Shown piece after piece: positions 57,279-64,000 of a stretch of DNA of 64,000 bases; the stretch's first letter is position 1, and each line of letters begins with the position of its first letter. The DNA lies in contig NZ_ATHQ01000001.1 in assembly GCF_000523275.1 (NCBI RefSeq), positions 1,185,289 through 1,249,288 of the forward strand, given 5' to 3'. The position numbers and the translations under genes were made by a program. A model generated the notes under the pieces. The model saw only the letters and a list, made by a program, of their open reading frames with translations. It searched no databases and was not told the DNA's origin. This DNA is from Lebetimonas sp. JH292. GTDB taxonomy: Bacteria; Campylobacterota; Campylobacteria; Campylobacterales; Nautiliaceae.

Positions 57279-58985
57279 ATGAAAGTAGATGTTTTAATTA
57301 TCGGTGCCGGAGGGGCAGGGCTTTATGCTGCTTTGAGCGCCGCAAAAGAGGCAAAAGGGCTTAATGTAGCGGTAATGAGCAAAGTTTATCCTACCCGTTC
57401 TCACACAGGTGCGGCTCAGGGCGGTATAAATGCGGCTCTTGCAAATGTAGACCCGAGTGACAATGAAAAGCTTCATACATTCGATACAATAAAAGGTAGC
57501 GATTATTTAGCTGACCAGAGGGCGGTAAAATATATGTGTTTTGAAGCTCCGAGAATTATTCGGGAAATGGAGCATATGGGGGTTCCTTTTTCCAGGCTTA
57601 ACAACGGAAAAATAGCCCAAAGACCTTTTGGAGGGGCAAGTAAAGACAGAACATGTTACAGTGCGGATAAAATGGGTCATGTAATGCTTCATACATTATT
57701 TGAGCAGTGTATAAAAAATGATGTTAAATTTTTAAATGAATGGTTTTTATTAAATATAGCCCATAACGGAAAGAGAGTTCAGGGAATAAGCGCTATAAAT
57801 ATAGCAACTGGAGAAATTAAATTTATTAAAACAAAAGCCATTATTCTTGCAACAGGCGGTCACAGCAGGATTTACTGGGGATATACCTCAAACGCACTCG
57901 GCTGTACGGGGGACGGTACGGCCGCCGCTTTTAGAGCGGGGCTTCCTCTTAAAGATATGGAATTTTTGCAGTTTCACCCCACAGGACTTAGAAAATCTGC
58001 CATTTTGGTTACAGAAGCTGCAAGAGGAGAAGGAGGACATCTGAAAAATTCCCTCGGTGAAAGGTTTATGAATAAATATGCCCCAGAAAAAATGGAACTG
58101 GGACCCAGGGATCTGGTCAGTAGAAGCATAGTTCAGGAAATTAGACAGGGCAGAGGATTTAAAGACGAAGAGGGAAGGGAATATGTCCATCTTGATTTGA
58201 CCCATTTGGGGGCAAAAAAAATAAAAGAAAGACTTCCTCAAATAAGAGAACTTGCAATCGATTTTGAAGGGATAGACCCTATAAAAGAGCCTATTCCGAT
58301 AAAACCGACAGCCCATTACGCAATGGGAGGTATTCATACAAATGTAAAATGTGAAACACCGATTGAAGGGATTTTTGCAGCTGGAGAGGCTCAGTGTGTC
58401 AGTGTTCACGGCTCAAACAGATTAGGGGGAAATTCCCTGCTTGATATAGTGGTTTTCGGCCATGTTGCAGGACTTGAGGCGGTAAGATATGCTGAAGGGG
58501 TGGATTTTGAAGAAGGCGGTGAGAGTTTGATAGAAGATGAAAAAAGAAAAATAAACGAACTTATGAATAAAGAAAGCAAAGAAACTTTGGGAGATTTAAG
58601 AGGCGAACTTGGCGAAATTATGTTTAAACATTTCGGTGTGTTTAAAAATGAATCTGAAATGCTTGAAGGTTATGATAAATTAAAAAAATTAAGGCAAAGA
58701 GCTAATAATAATCTAGGGGTTGAAGATAAATCAAAAGTGTTTAATCTCGATTTGCAATCAACACTTGAATTTTTCAATTTACTCGATATTGCCGATGTTT
58801 TGGCCTACGCTTCACTTAAAAGAAAAGAATCACGCGGTAGTTTTTACAGGGATGATTATCCAACAAGAGACGATGAAAACTTTTTATACCATTCAATGGT
58901 TAGTAAAAATACTGACGGAAGTTTTGATTATAAAAAAGGTGAAGTTGATATAAGTTTATATGAACCGGCTGAGCGTAAATATTAG
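57279..58985 (+). CDS. frdA: Fumarate reductase/succinate dehydrogenase flavoprotein subunit (cytoplasmic, type-E system)
   Basis: The 568-residue FAD subunit opens with VDVLIIGAGGAGLYAAL and the flavin-linking His42 in TRSHTGAAQGGINAAL. The active-site blocks FHPTGL, EAARGEGGHL and HYAMGGIHTN follow. There is no twin-arginine signal, so it is cytoplasmic, unlike the periplasmic methylmenaquinol:fumarate reductase MfrA of Campylobacter. It belongs with frdB (59167) and the CCG subunit (60123). In a reductive TCA cycle the direction would be fumarate reduction. sdhA is an equally valid name. Confidence 0.9.
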   Translation: MKVDVLIIGAGGAGLYAALSAAKEAKGLNVAVMSKVYPTRSHTGAAQGGINAALANVDPSDNEKLHTFDTIKGSDYLADQRAVKYMCFEAPRIIREMEHMGVPFSRLNNGKIAQRPFGGASKDRTCYSADKMGHVMLHTLFEQCIKNDVKFLNEWFLLNIAHNGKRVQGISAINIATGEIKFIKTKAIILATGGHSRIYWGYTSNALGCTGDGTAAAFRAGLPLKDMEFLQFHPTGLRKSAILVTEAARGEGGHLKNSLGERFMNKYAPEKMELGPRDLVSRSIVQEIRQGRGFKDEEGREYVHLDLTHLGAKKIKERLPQIRELAIDFEGIDPIKEPIPIKPTAHYAMGGIHTNVKCETPIEGIFAAGEAQCVSVHGSNRLGGNSLLDIVVFGHVAGLEAVRYAEGVDFEEGGESLIEDEKRKINELMNKESKETLGDLRGELGEIMFKHFGVFKNESEMLEGYDKLKKLRQRANNNLGVEDKSKVFNLDLQSTLEFFNLLDIADVLAYASLKRKESRGSFYRDDYPTRDDENFLYHSMVSKNTDGSFDYKKGEVDISLYEPAERKY

Positions 58986-59056
58986 TTGTAAGTTCTAAAT
59001 TCCAAAGTTACAAGTAATTACTTAGAACATGGCAATTTGGAACTTGTTAACTTAAA
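58985..59056. repeat. Degenerate repeat tract between frdA and tRNA-Arg
   Basis: GTTCTAAATTCCAAAGTTAC is followed by AAGTAATTACTT and then AATTTGGAACTTGTTAACTT. Its short GTTCCAAGTT-like units, inverted halves and the AAGTAATTACTT palindrome could act as a terminator. It is similar in style to the CCAAGTACCAAGTG tract before lysC. Confidence 0.5.
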
Positions 59057-59057
59057 T

Positions 59058-59134
59058 TGGTCTCCCGGGGGGGATTCGAACCCACGACCTTCGGATTAGG
59101 AATCCGACGCTCTATCCTACTGAGCTACCGGGAG
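59058..59134 (-). tRNA. tRNA-Arg (CCU)
   Basis: The 77-base gene on the minus strand has acceptor CTCCCGG / CCGGGAG and encoded CCA. The anticodon loop TTCCTAA gives anticodon CCT. The T-stem is GTGGG / CCCCC, leaving a U50-C64 mismatch next to a C7 run. The gene sits antisense between frdA and frdB. Confidence 0.92.
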
Positions 59135-59166
59135 AAGGAATGTAATTATACCAAAAAGGATTTAAA
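59135..59166. promoter_or_regulatory. Divergent promoter module (tRNA-Arg / frdB)
   Basis: The 32-bp gap contains TGTAATTATACC. The minus strand carries TATAAT (59145-59150), about 10 bp before the tRNA 5' end. The plus strand has TGTAAT/TATACC before AAAAAGGA and the frdB ATG. Confidence 0.55.
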
Positions 59167-60126
59167 ATGGAAAAAATAAAATATATTGCAAAAATAAAAA
59201 GATATAATCCTGAAAAAAATGAGAGTTACTGGCAAGATTTTGAAGTCGAAGTTGAAGATACATTGACTGTGCTTGAATTATTAATGCATATAAAAGATAA
59301 AATTGATTCAAGCCTTACATTCAGAGCGTTTTGTAGAAGTGCAATCTGCGGCAGCTGTGCAATGATTGTTAACGGCAGAAGCACCCTTGCGTGTAAAGTT
59401 CAGGCAAAAGATAAAATAAGAAACGGTGTAATTAAAATTGAGCCGCTTCATCATTTGCCGGTAATAAAAGATTTGGTGGTAGACCAGGAACCCGCTTTTG
59501 ATAAACTAAAAGAAATAAAACCATATCTTGAACCTGATCCAAAAAAAGTACCCGATAATCTAAAAAGCGAATCTTTGGTTAGCCCTGAAGAATTTGCAAT
59601 GTATGATAAACAGACGGACTGTATTTTATGTATGGCATGTTACGGTCAATGCAATGCACTTGAGGGTGATGAAAAATACCTTGGCCCCTTTCAGCTTACA
59701 AAAGCGTTTAGGTTTATAATGGATAGCCGCGATGGAATGGATGTTGAAGAAAGGGTTAAATTGGTAGAAGAAAGCGGAATATATGAATGTGTGCAGTGTC
59801 AGATGTGTCTTGCGGCATGTCCTAAGGGAATTAAACCGGCAGAAGACATACTTCAGCTAAGACGTATTGCAAAAGATGTGGGTGAAGATACACCTGCAAT
59901 AAGAAGGGCAAGATTCTGGTTTCAGACTGTTTATGAAACAGGACAGATTGACAAATTTAACCTGCCGGTTGTAGCTCTTGAGGATGAAGGGGAAGAAATA
60001 AAACAAAATTTGGAAAAAGAATTTAGAGAAAGAGGACTTAGGGAAGAAGAATTCGGGCCAAAACCGTTTAAGGGTATTAAAGATTTTCAAAACTTTATTA
60101 AAAAACTGCAAAAGGAACTTAAATGA
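59167..60126 (+). CDS. frdB: Fumarate reductase/succinate dehydrogenase iron-sulfur subunit
   Basis: The 319-residue protein has the [2Fe-2S] ligands in CRSAICGSCAMIVNGRSTLAC. Its C-terminal ferredoxin-type cysteines are CILCMACYGQC and CVQCQMCLAACPKGIKP, for the [4Fe-4S] and third clusters. The C-terminus is longer than in classical SdhB, as in the type-E (SdhE/MfrE) systems. It passes electrons between the CCG subunit and FrdA. It overlaps frdE by 4 bp but is separated from frdA by an antisense tRNA. Confidence 0.9.
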   Translation: MEKIKYIAKIKRYNPEKNESYWQDFEVEVEDTLTVLELLMHIKDKIDSSLTFRAFCRSAICGSCAMIVNGRSTLACKVQAKDKIRNGVIKIEPLHHLPVIKDLVVDQEPAFDKLKEIKPYLEPDPKKVPDNLKSESLVSPEEFAMYDKQTDCILCMACYGQCNALEGDEKYLGPFQLTKAFRFIMDSRDGMDVEERVKLVEESGIYECVQCQMCLAACPKGIKPAEDILQLRRIAKDVGEDTPAIRRARFWFQTVYETGQIDKFNLPVVALEDEGEEIKQNLEKEFRERGLREEEFGPKPFKGIKDFQNFIKKLQKELK

Positions 60127-60950
60127 AAAAAATAGGAATTTATCCTGGATGCTGTTTTCAGGGGGCTGATGTTCATAATTATGATATAACCGTCGGTTTT
60201 CTTAAAAATATGGGAATTGAAGGGATATTACTTGATAGGGCTGCCTGTTGTGGAGGAGGTGTTATTGATGAAACTAACAAATTGGTTGTTTACGGGCTAA
60301 ATGCCAGAAATATTGCTTTGGCAGAAGAAAAAGGTGTGGATTTATATACTCCCTGCAATACCTGCTATATGGTCATTGCAAAAACAAAACTCGCACTAGA
60401 CAGTGACCCTGAACTTAAAGAAAAAGTAAATAAAATACTCTCTGATGAAGGGCTGGAGTATAAAGGTGAGGCTAAAATTTATCATACATTAAATTTAATA
60501 AGGGATTTTATAGGGCTTGACGAATATAAAAAAAGACTAAAAAGAGAAATCAGCGGAGTAAAAGTAGCGCCTTATTACGGGTGTCATGTTCTTGCTCCAA
60601 ACGAAGTGGCGCTTGATGATGTGGATAATCCTACCATTTTAAAAGAAATTCTTGAGCCGCTTGGTGTTGAGGTAATTGAAGGTTATAAAAACGAAAATAC
60701 ATGCTGCGGATATCATGCAAGTTATACAGATAAAAATCAAAAAGAAAGACTTGCAATAAAACCTCTTGAGGGGGCAAAAGAAGCTGGGGCTGATATTGTG
60801 GCTACACCGTGTCCGTTATGCCATAAAGCCATGGATGGGAAGGAAGAGCCGATATTGCAAGTAACCCAGCTTATAAATGTAGCTTGTGGAATGAGCCCGG
60901 ATGAGACAGGTATAAACCTTAATAAAACAGAAGTTAAACTCTCAATTTAA
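60123..60950 (+). CDS. CCG-domain subunit of fumarate reductase/succinate dehydrogenase (SdhE/MfrE/HdrB-like)
   Basis: The 275-residue protein has two CCG domains: IYPGCCFQ...AACCGGG...CNTCY and YYGCHVL...TCCGYHA...CPLCH. They bind an unusual [4Fe-4S] centre as in HdrB and the E-subunit of type-E succinate:quinone oxidoreductases. No membrane span is present; association with the membrane would be through amphipathic parts. The donor could be methylmenaquinol or a thiol/soluble carrier. It completes a frdABE set. Confidence 0.88.
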   Translation: MKKIGIYPGCCFQGADVHNYDITVGFLKNMGIEGILLDRAACCGGGVIDETNKLVVYGLNARNIALAEEKGVDLYTPCNTCYMVIAKTKLALDSDPELKEKVNKILSDEGLEYKGEAKIYHTLNLIRDFIGLDEYKKRLKREISGVKVAPYYGCHVLAPNEVALDDVDNPTILKEILEPLGVEVIEGYKNENTCCGYHASYTDKNQKERLAIKPLEGAKEAGADIVATPCPLCHKAMDGKEEPILQVTQLINVACGMSPDETGINLNKTEVKLSI

Positions 60951-60959
60951 CTTTTGTTT

Positions 60960-61508
60960 ATGAATTATGAAATAATTGAAAAAATAGGTGAGGGAAACAG
61001 GGGGGAAGTTTTTAAAGTTAAGTTGGAAAACGGTGAAACTGCGGCACTTAAATGGCTTAAAAGCGATTTAGCCAAAAAAGAGTATGGATTTTTAAGACTT
61101 TTAGACGGTTTTTATGCACCAAAACCCCTTTTTCTCGGAAAACATTATTTTATAATGGAACTGGTTGTTGGAAAGCCTCTTAAAGAGTTAATTAATACAA
61201 AACAATATTATGAAACTTTAAAAGAAACTTTAATTGGAGCATACGAGCTTGATAAAAAACATATATACCATACCCAGCTTGGAAGATATTATCATATAAT
61301 TAAAAGAAAAAAAGATATTAAATTTTTGGATTTTGAGAGGGCAAAATTAACTAAAAATTCCCGTAATTTTTTGCAGATAATCGGATATTATTTAAACAGG
61401 GATGAAAAATTTGATAAAAGTAAGTTAAATAAAATAATTGATTTATACAAAAAAGATAAATTAAAAGCTTTGAATTTGTCTCTTAAAATGATTGATGAAA
61501 TTTTTTAA
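60960..61508 (+). CDS. Small protein-kinase-like protein with divergent catalytic motifs
   Basis: The ATG at 60960 is preferred over an upstream TTG. The 182-residue protein has a kinase N-lobe: G-loop IGEGNRGEVFKV (9-20), ATP-site Lys31 in AALKWLK, hinge FIMELVVGKPLKEL. The usual HRD loop is replaced by HTQLGRYYHII, and DFG by DFE in IKFLDFERA. This matches a small family of archaeal and bacterial RIO/Kdo-kinase-like proteins of unknown substrate. The C-lobe is very short. It follows the frd operon by 9 bp. Confidence 0.7.
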   Translation: MNYEIIEKIGEGNRGEVFKVKLENGETAALKWLKSDLAKKEYGFLRLLDGFYAPKPLFLGKHYFIMELVVGKPLKELINTKQYYETLKETLIGAYELDKKHIYHTQLGRYYHIIKRKKDIKFLDFERAKLTKNSRNFLQIIGYYLNRDEKFDKSKLNKIIDLYKKDKLKALNLSLKMIDEIF

Positions 61509-61529
61509 AATATTTAATGTGATATAAAT

Positions 61530-61558
61530 TTGACAATAAATTTTTTTTGTAAGATAAT
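61530..61558 (+). promoter_or_regulatory. Consensus sigma70 promoter for the PAS protein gene
   Basis: TTGACA (61530-61535), a 17-bp spacer and GATAAT (61553-61558) make the best -35/-10 pair in the window. TTAAGGAG follows before the ATG at 61585. Confidence 0.7.
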
Positions 61559-61584
61559 ATTAATAAAATTTTAAGGAGTATAAA

Positions 61585-62133
61585 ATGGCTGCAAAACCTT
61601 ATACCACACCATCTTGGAAAGAAATCACTTTTAAAGACGAGGGGCTTGATGCGAGGGCTCTTATAACAATGACCGATTTAAAAGGTATTATTACTTTTGC
61701 TTCCCATGCTTACAGGCAGATGACAAAATTTACAAAAAGCGATTTAGTGGGCTCTCCCCATTCAATTGTAAGACATCCTTTTATGCCTGAAGCCGCCTTT
61801 AAGGATATGTGGGATACAATTCAAAGAGGTGAGCACTGGAGCGGAATGGTTATGAATTTAAGAAAAGATTCAAATCATTACTGGGTGGAAGTAAACTGCG
61901 ATCCGATAGATAAAGAAGGCGGCATTGTTCATGATCCAAATAAAATAGCCGGATATTTAGCTATCAGAAGAGAGCCCAGCAGAGATGAAATACAGCAGGC
62001 TTATGAATTATATAAAGCTTTGAGGAAATCTGAACTTTTAGAAAAAAAAGCCCTTAAAGAATGGGAAAGAGAACTTTTGTTAAAACTCGACAAATTACCT
62101 AAAAATGCGGAAGATTTATTGGCTAATAAATGA
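61585..62133 (+). CDS. PAS-domain energy/redox taxis protein (Aer/CetB-like)
   Basis: The 182-residue protein has a PAS domain (about 20-125) with the Aer/CetB signatures ITMTDLKGIITFASHAYRQM, VGSPHSIVRHPFMPEAAFKD and RKDSNHYWVEVN, which hold FAD in Aer. A C-terminal helix (about 130-175) could pass the signal. There is no membrane span or chemoreceptor domain, so, as for Campylobacter CetB, it probably signals through a separate receptor partner. It has its own strong promoter. Confidence 0.85.
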   Translation: MAAKPYTTPSWKEITFKDEGLDARALITMTDLKGIITFASHAYRQMTKFTKSDLVGSPHSIVRHPFMPEAAFKDMWDTIQRGEHWSGMVMNLRKDSNHYWVEVNCDPIDKEGGIVHDPNKIAGYLAIRREPSRDEIQQAYELYKALRKSELLEKKALKEWERELLLKLDKLPKNAEDLLANK

Positions 62134-62966
62134 AAGAAGAGTTTTTTATAAAACAGTTTAAAAATAAATATATCGGGGATGACGGGGCAATTATAAATGA
62201 AAAATGGAAAATGAAAAATGGAAAATGGATAGTTGCGAGTGATTCTTTTTTTGAGAATATTCATTTTAAAAGAAAATGGTTTCGTTTGGATGAAATAAGT
62301 TATAAAGCAAGTCTGGTAAATATCAGTGATATTATTGTTATGAATGCCAAGCCAAAATATGCTTTAATAAATATAGGGTTTCCTAAAAGTTTGAGTTTGA
62401 AAGAAATTGAACTGCTTGCTAACGGATTTAAAAAAGCAGCGGATGAGTATAATTACGAAATAATTGGTGGAGACACCATAAGAAACGATAAAATAGCCAT
62501 ATCGATGACATTTATGGGAGTAAGTAATAGGCCCGTTTTCAGAAAAGCCAAACTTGATGAATATGTGGCTTTTACCGGGGATTTGGGAAGTGTAAAAAAA
62601 AATTTGCAGATACTGCTTAGAGGTGAAAAAATATCTAAAAATTCCAAATTTATAAAACCCCTTTTAAGAGATAAATTTTTTTATAAGGTTTCAAAATATA
62701 TAACAGCGGCATGCGATATAAGCGACGGGCTTTTTAAAGAGCTTGAGCGAATCAGTAAAATTTCAAATGTTGATTTTGAATTTTTTAAAAAATTTAATAA
62801 AAGAATAGGATGCAGTGGGGAAGAGTATGAAATACTTTTTACTTTTCCAAAAAAAAATCTCTCTGTCATAAAAAACATTTCAAAACTGACAAGAACCCCG
62901 ATAACTGTTTTTGCCGTGACTAAAAGGGGCAGATTTAAAAGTGTCTGTCCTGAAAACCATTTTTAA
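62130..62966 (+). CDS. thiL: Thiamine-monophosphate kinase
   Basis: The 278-residue enzyme phosphorylates thiamine monophosphate to the active cofactor. GDDGAII near the start, ASDSFFENIHFKRKW, SDIIVMNAKPKYALI, IIGGDTIRN, TGDLGS and DISDGL are family blocks. Residues 23-34 (NEKWKMKNGKWI) are encoded by a five-unit heptamer repeat at a site that is variable in the family, so the enzyme has probably tolerated an insertion. Confidence 0.93.
   Translation: MKEEFFIKQFKNKYIGDDGAIINEKWKMKNGKWIVASDSFFENIHFKRKWFRLDEISYKASLVNISDIIVMNAKPKYALINIGFPKSLSLKEIELLANGFKKAADEYNYEIIGGDTIRNDKIAISMTFMGVSNRPVFRKAKLDEYVAFTGDLGSVKKNLQILLRGEKISKNSKFIKPLLRDKFFYKVSKYITAACDISDGLFKELERISKISNVDFEFFKKFNKRIGCSGEEYEILFTFPKKNLSVIKNISKLTRTPITVFAVTKRGRFKSVCPENHF
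62197..62231. repeat. Heptamer repeat inside thiL
   Basis: Five exact-register units, ATGAAAA-ATGGAAA-ATGAAAA-ATGGAAA-ATGGATA, are read in frame in ThiL. The size (35 bp) equals that of the tract interrupting priA. Confidence 0.85.
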
Positions 62967-63255
62967 GAAATTATATGAATTTGCTAAGAGAGTTTTTGAT
63001 TGGAAAATTTTAAAATATACACTTTTACCTTTTATATTTTCTATAATTTTTTGGGGAACAGTGTTTTTTTTATTTAAAAATTTGATTTACACTTTTATAA
63101 ATTCATATATTTTATATCTTCCATTTGGAGAAAAATTACTGATATTTTTAAGTAATTTTATATATTTTATTCCCATTGTTTCTATTTTTGGATATACTTT
63201 TCAATTAATAATTATGGCACATTTTGTACTGAAGCAATGTAAAGGAAACAGATGA
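62941..63255 (+). CDS. Membrane protein, possibly a short EI24-like remnant
   Basis: The 104-residue protein (GTG start inside the thiL end) has two or three hydrophobic spans (YTLLPFIFSIIFWGTVFFLF and FIPIVSIFGYTFQLIIMAHF). The N-terminal part resembles EI24/CysZ-type proteins, which are usually more than twice this length, so it may be truncated. Its stop overlaps the truD ATG. Family assignment is weak. Confidence 0.45.
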   Translation: MSVLKTIFKKLYEFAKRVFDWKILKYTLLPFIFSIIFWGTVFFLFKNLIYTFINSYILYLPFGEKLLIFLSNFIYFIPIVSIFGYTFQLIIMAHFVLKQCKGNR

Positions 63256-64000
63256 TATATTCACACAGCCCTGTAAATTTTCATTTTAATAAAAACAGCG
63301 AAAATTTTTTTGTTGAGGAAATTCCGCTTTATTCGTTTGAACATACCGGTAACTGGCTGATGCTTAAAATAAGAAAAAAAGATTTAACAACCCCCCAGAT
63401 GATAGATATAATTTCAAAAAAAACCGGAATAAAAAGAAATGAAATAGGTTATGCGGGGTTAAAAGACAAAGACGCACTCACAATCCAGTGGATAAGTGTC
63501 CCACGTAAATACAGAGATGAAATTAACAGATTCGAAGATAAAAAAATAAAAATTTTACAGCAGGATTTACACAGAAACAAGCTTAAAATAGGTCATTTGG
63601 AAGCAAACAAATTTTTTGTAAGGCTTAAAAAAGTACTTCCTGTAGATGCAAAAAAAATAGAAAGAATTTTAATCGATATAAAGAAAAACGGAATTCCGAA
63701 TTTTTTCGGATATCAGAGATTTGGAAGGGAAAATAACGTCGCACAAGCAAAAGAGATAATCGAAGGTAAAAGATTTATAAAAAACAGAAGGCTTGAGAAA
63801 TTTTTGATAAGTGCTTATCAGTCAAAACTTTTTAACGAATGGCTGATGGATAGGATAAAACTCAGTAATATTTTTGAATTGAGTAAAAATGAACTTATAA
63901 ATTTGGGATATGAAAAAAATCTGATTGATTTTGTTAAATCTCAAGAGCATCCTTTTAAACTTCTGCCCGGGGATGTAATGAGCCATTATCCGCTCGGAAG
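63252..64000 (+). CDS. truD: tRNA pseudouridine(13) synthase, 3'-truncated by window edge
   Basis: The frame is open from ATG 63252 to the end of the window (249 residues so far). FHFNKNSENFFVEEIPLY, the catalytic-Asp block GYAGLKDKDALTIQWIS and the FFGYQRFG block are TruD signatures. It modifies U13 in tRNA-Glu. A thiL-truD linkage is, as I recall it, also seen in Campylobacter. Confidence 0.93.
   Translation, partial: MIYSHSPVNFHFNKNSENFFVEEIPLYSFEHTGNWLMLKIRKKDLTTPQMIDIISKKTGIKRNEIGYAGLKDKDALTIQWISVPRKYRDEINRFEDKKIKILQQDLHRNKLKIGHLEANKFFVRLKKVLPVDAKKIERILIDIKKNGIPNFFGYQRFGRENNVAQAKEIIEGKRFIKNRRLEKFLISAYQSKLFNEWLMDRIKLSNIFELSKNELINLGYEKNLIDFVKSQEHPFKLLPGDVMSHYPLG

Noticed and set aside
57888-58409. 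Long open frame on the minus strand inside frdA
   Set aside because: It is a frame shadow of frdA with no ribosome site or recognisable product.

Overview
The window is AT-rich, densely coded chromosomal DNA with gene content and order typical of Campylobacterota (Epsilonproteobacteria). Markers are the lineage-specific DnaA activator HobA in the order rppH-lysC-hobA-holB-folP, the glmU-coaBC-uppS-pilD block, ilvC-minD-minE-deacetylase-dprA, and hemL next to an AtpZ-like gene. Genes of the reductive TCA cycle (sucD, oorDABC and a cytoplasmic fumarate reductase/succinate dehydrogenase with a CCG-domain subunit), together with a group-4-hydrogenase-like membrane complex, suggest a hydrogen-using autotroph such as a member of Nautiliales (Nautilia, Caminibacter, Lebetimonas). 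The genus is inference.

Layout: 1-10.4 kb is a carbon and energy block. It holds the end of sucD, then on the minus strand six genes of a Hyf/Hyc/complex-I-like membrane complex whose large subunit lacks all four Ni-binding cysteines, then divergent oorDABC. 10.4-22.8 kb holds a ferritin-like protein, pdxA/kdsB, a tRNA methyltransferase, a TPR lipoprotein, trpC, flgH, a broken hemW, and rppH-lysC-hobA-holB-folP followed by a frameshifted ThiF-like gene. 22.8-31.7 kb has tRNA-Gln, tRNA-fMet, truA, an LptF/G-type permease, pilD, uppS, an unknown gene, coaBC, glmU, then motAB and fliP. 31.7-38.6 kb has trmA, a broken panE-like gene, ruvX, a DNA glycosylase, dprA, a polysaccharide deacetylase, minE, minD and ilvC. 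38.6-54 kb has gspE/pilB, a broken gspF, atpZ, hemL, gatC, pilT, queA, mutS2, a gamma-carbonic-anhydrase-like protein, uvrB, two decayed prepilin genes and an interrupted priA. 54-64 kb has two hairpin repeat elements, argD, a TolC-like protein, frdA / tRNA-Arg / frdB / frdE, a kinase-like protein, a PAS energy-taxis protein, thiL and the start of truD.

Four patterns stand out. (1) The membrane complex looks like an energy-converting-hydrogenase-related (Ehr-type) ion pump rather than a hydrogenase, and lies between two reductive-TCA loci. (2) At least five divergent gene pairs are separated by only 43-49 bp holding one near-symmetric TATAATTATA-like element flanked by mirrored Shine-Dalgarno sequences; a tRNA/frdB pair has a 32-bp version. 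(3) Degenerate 7-bp repeats are scattered through intergenic DNA, run into gene ends, sit in frame inside several genes and interrupt priA. (4) An unusual share of genes is broken (hemW, a thiF-like gene, a panE-like gene, gspF, two prepilins, priA), mostly by homopolymer indels, and two intact genes (pdxA, truA) lack ATG, GTG and TTG at their expected starts. Real decay and consensus sequence error cannot be fully separated here; the clustering of lesions in a few genes argues for real decay in at least some of them.
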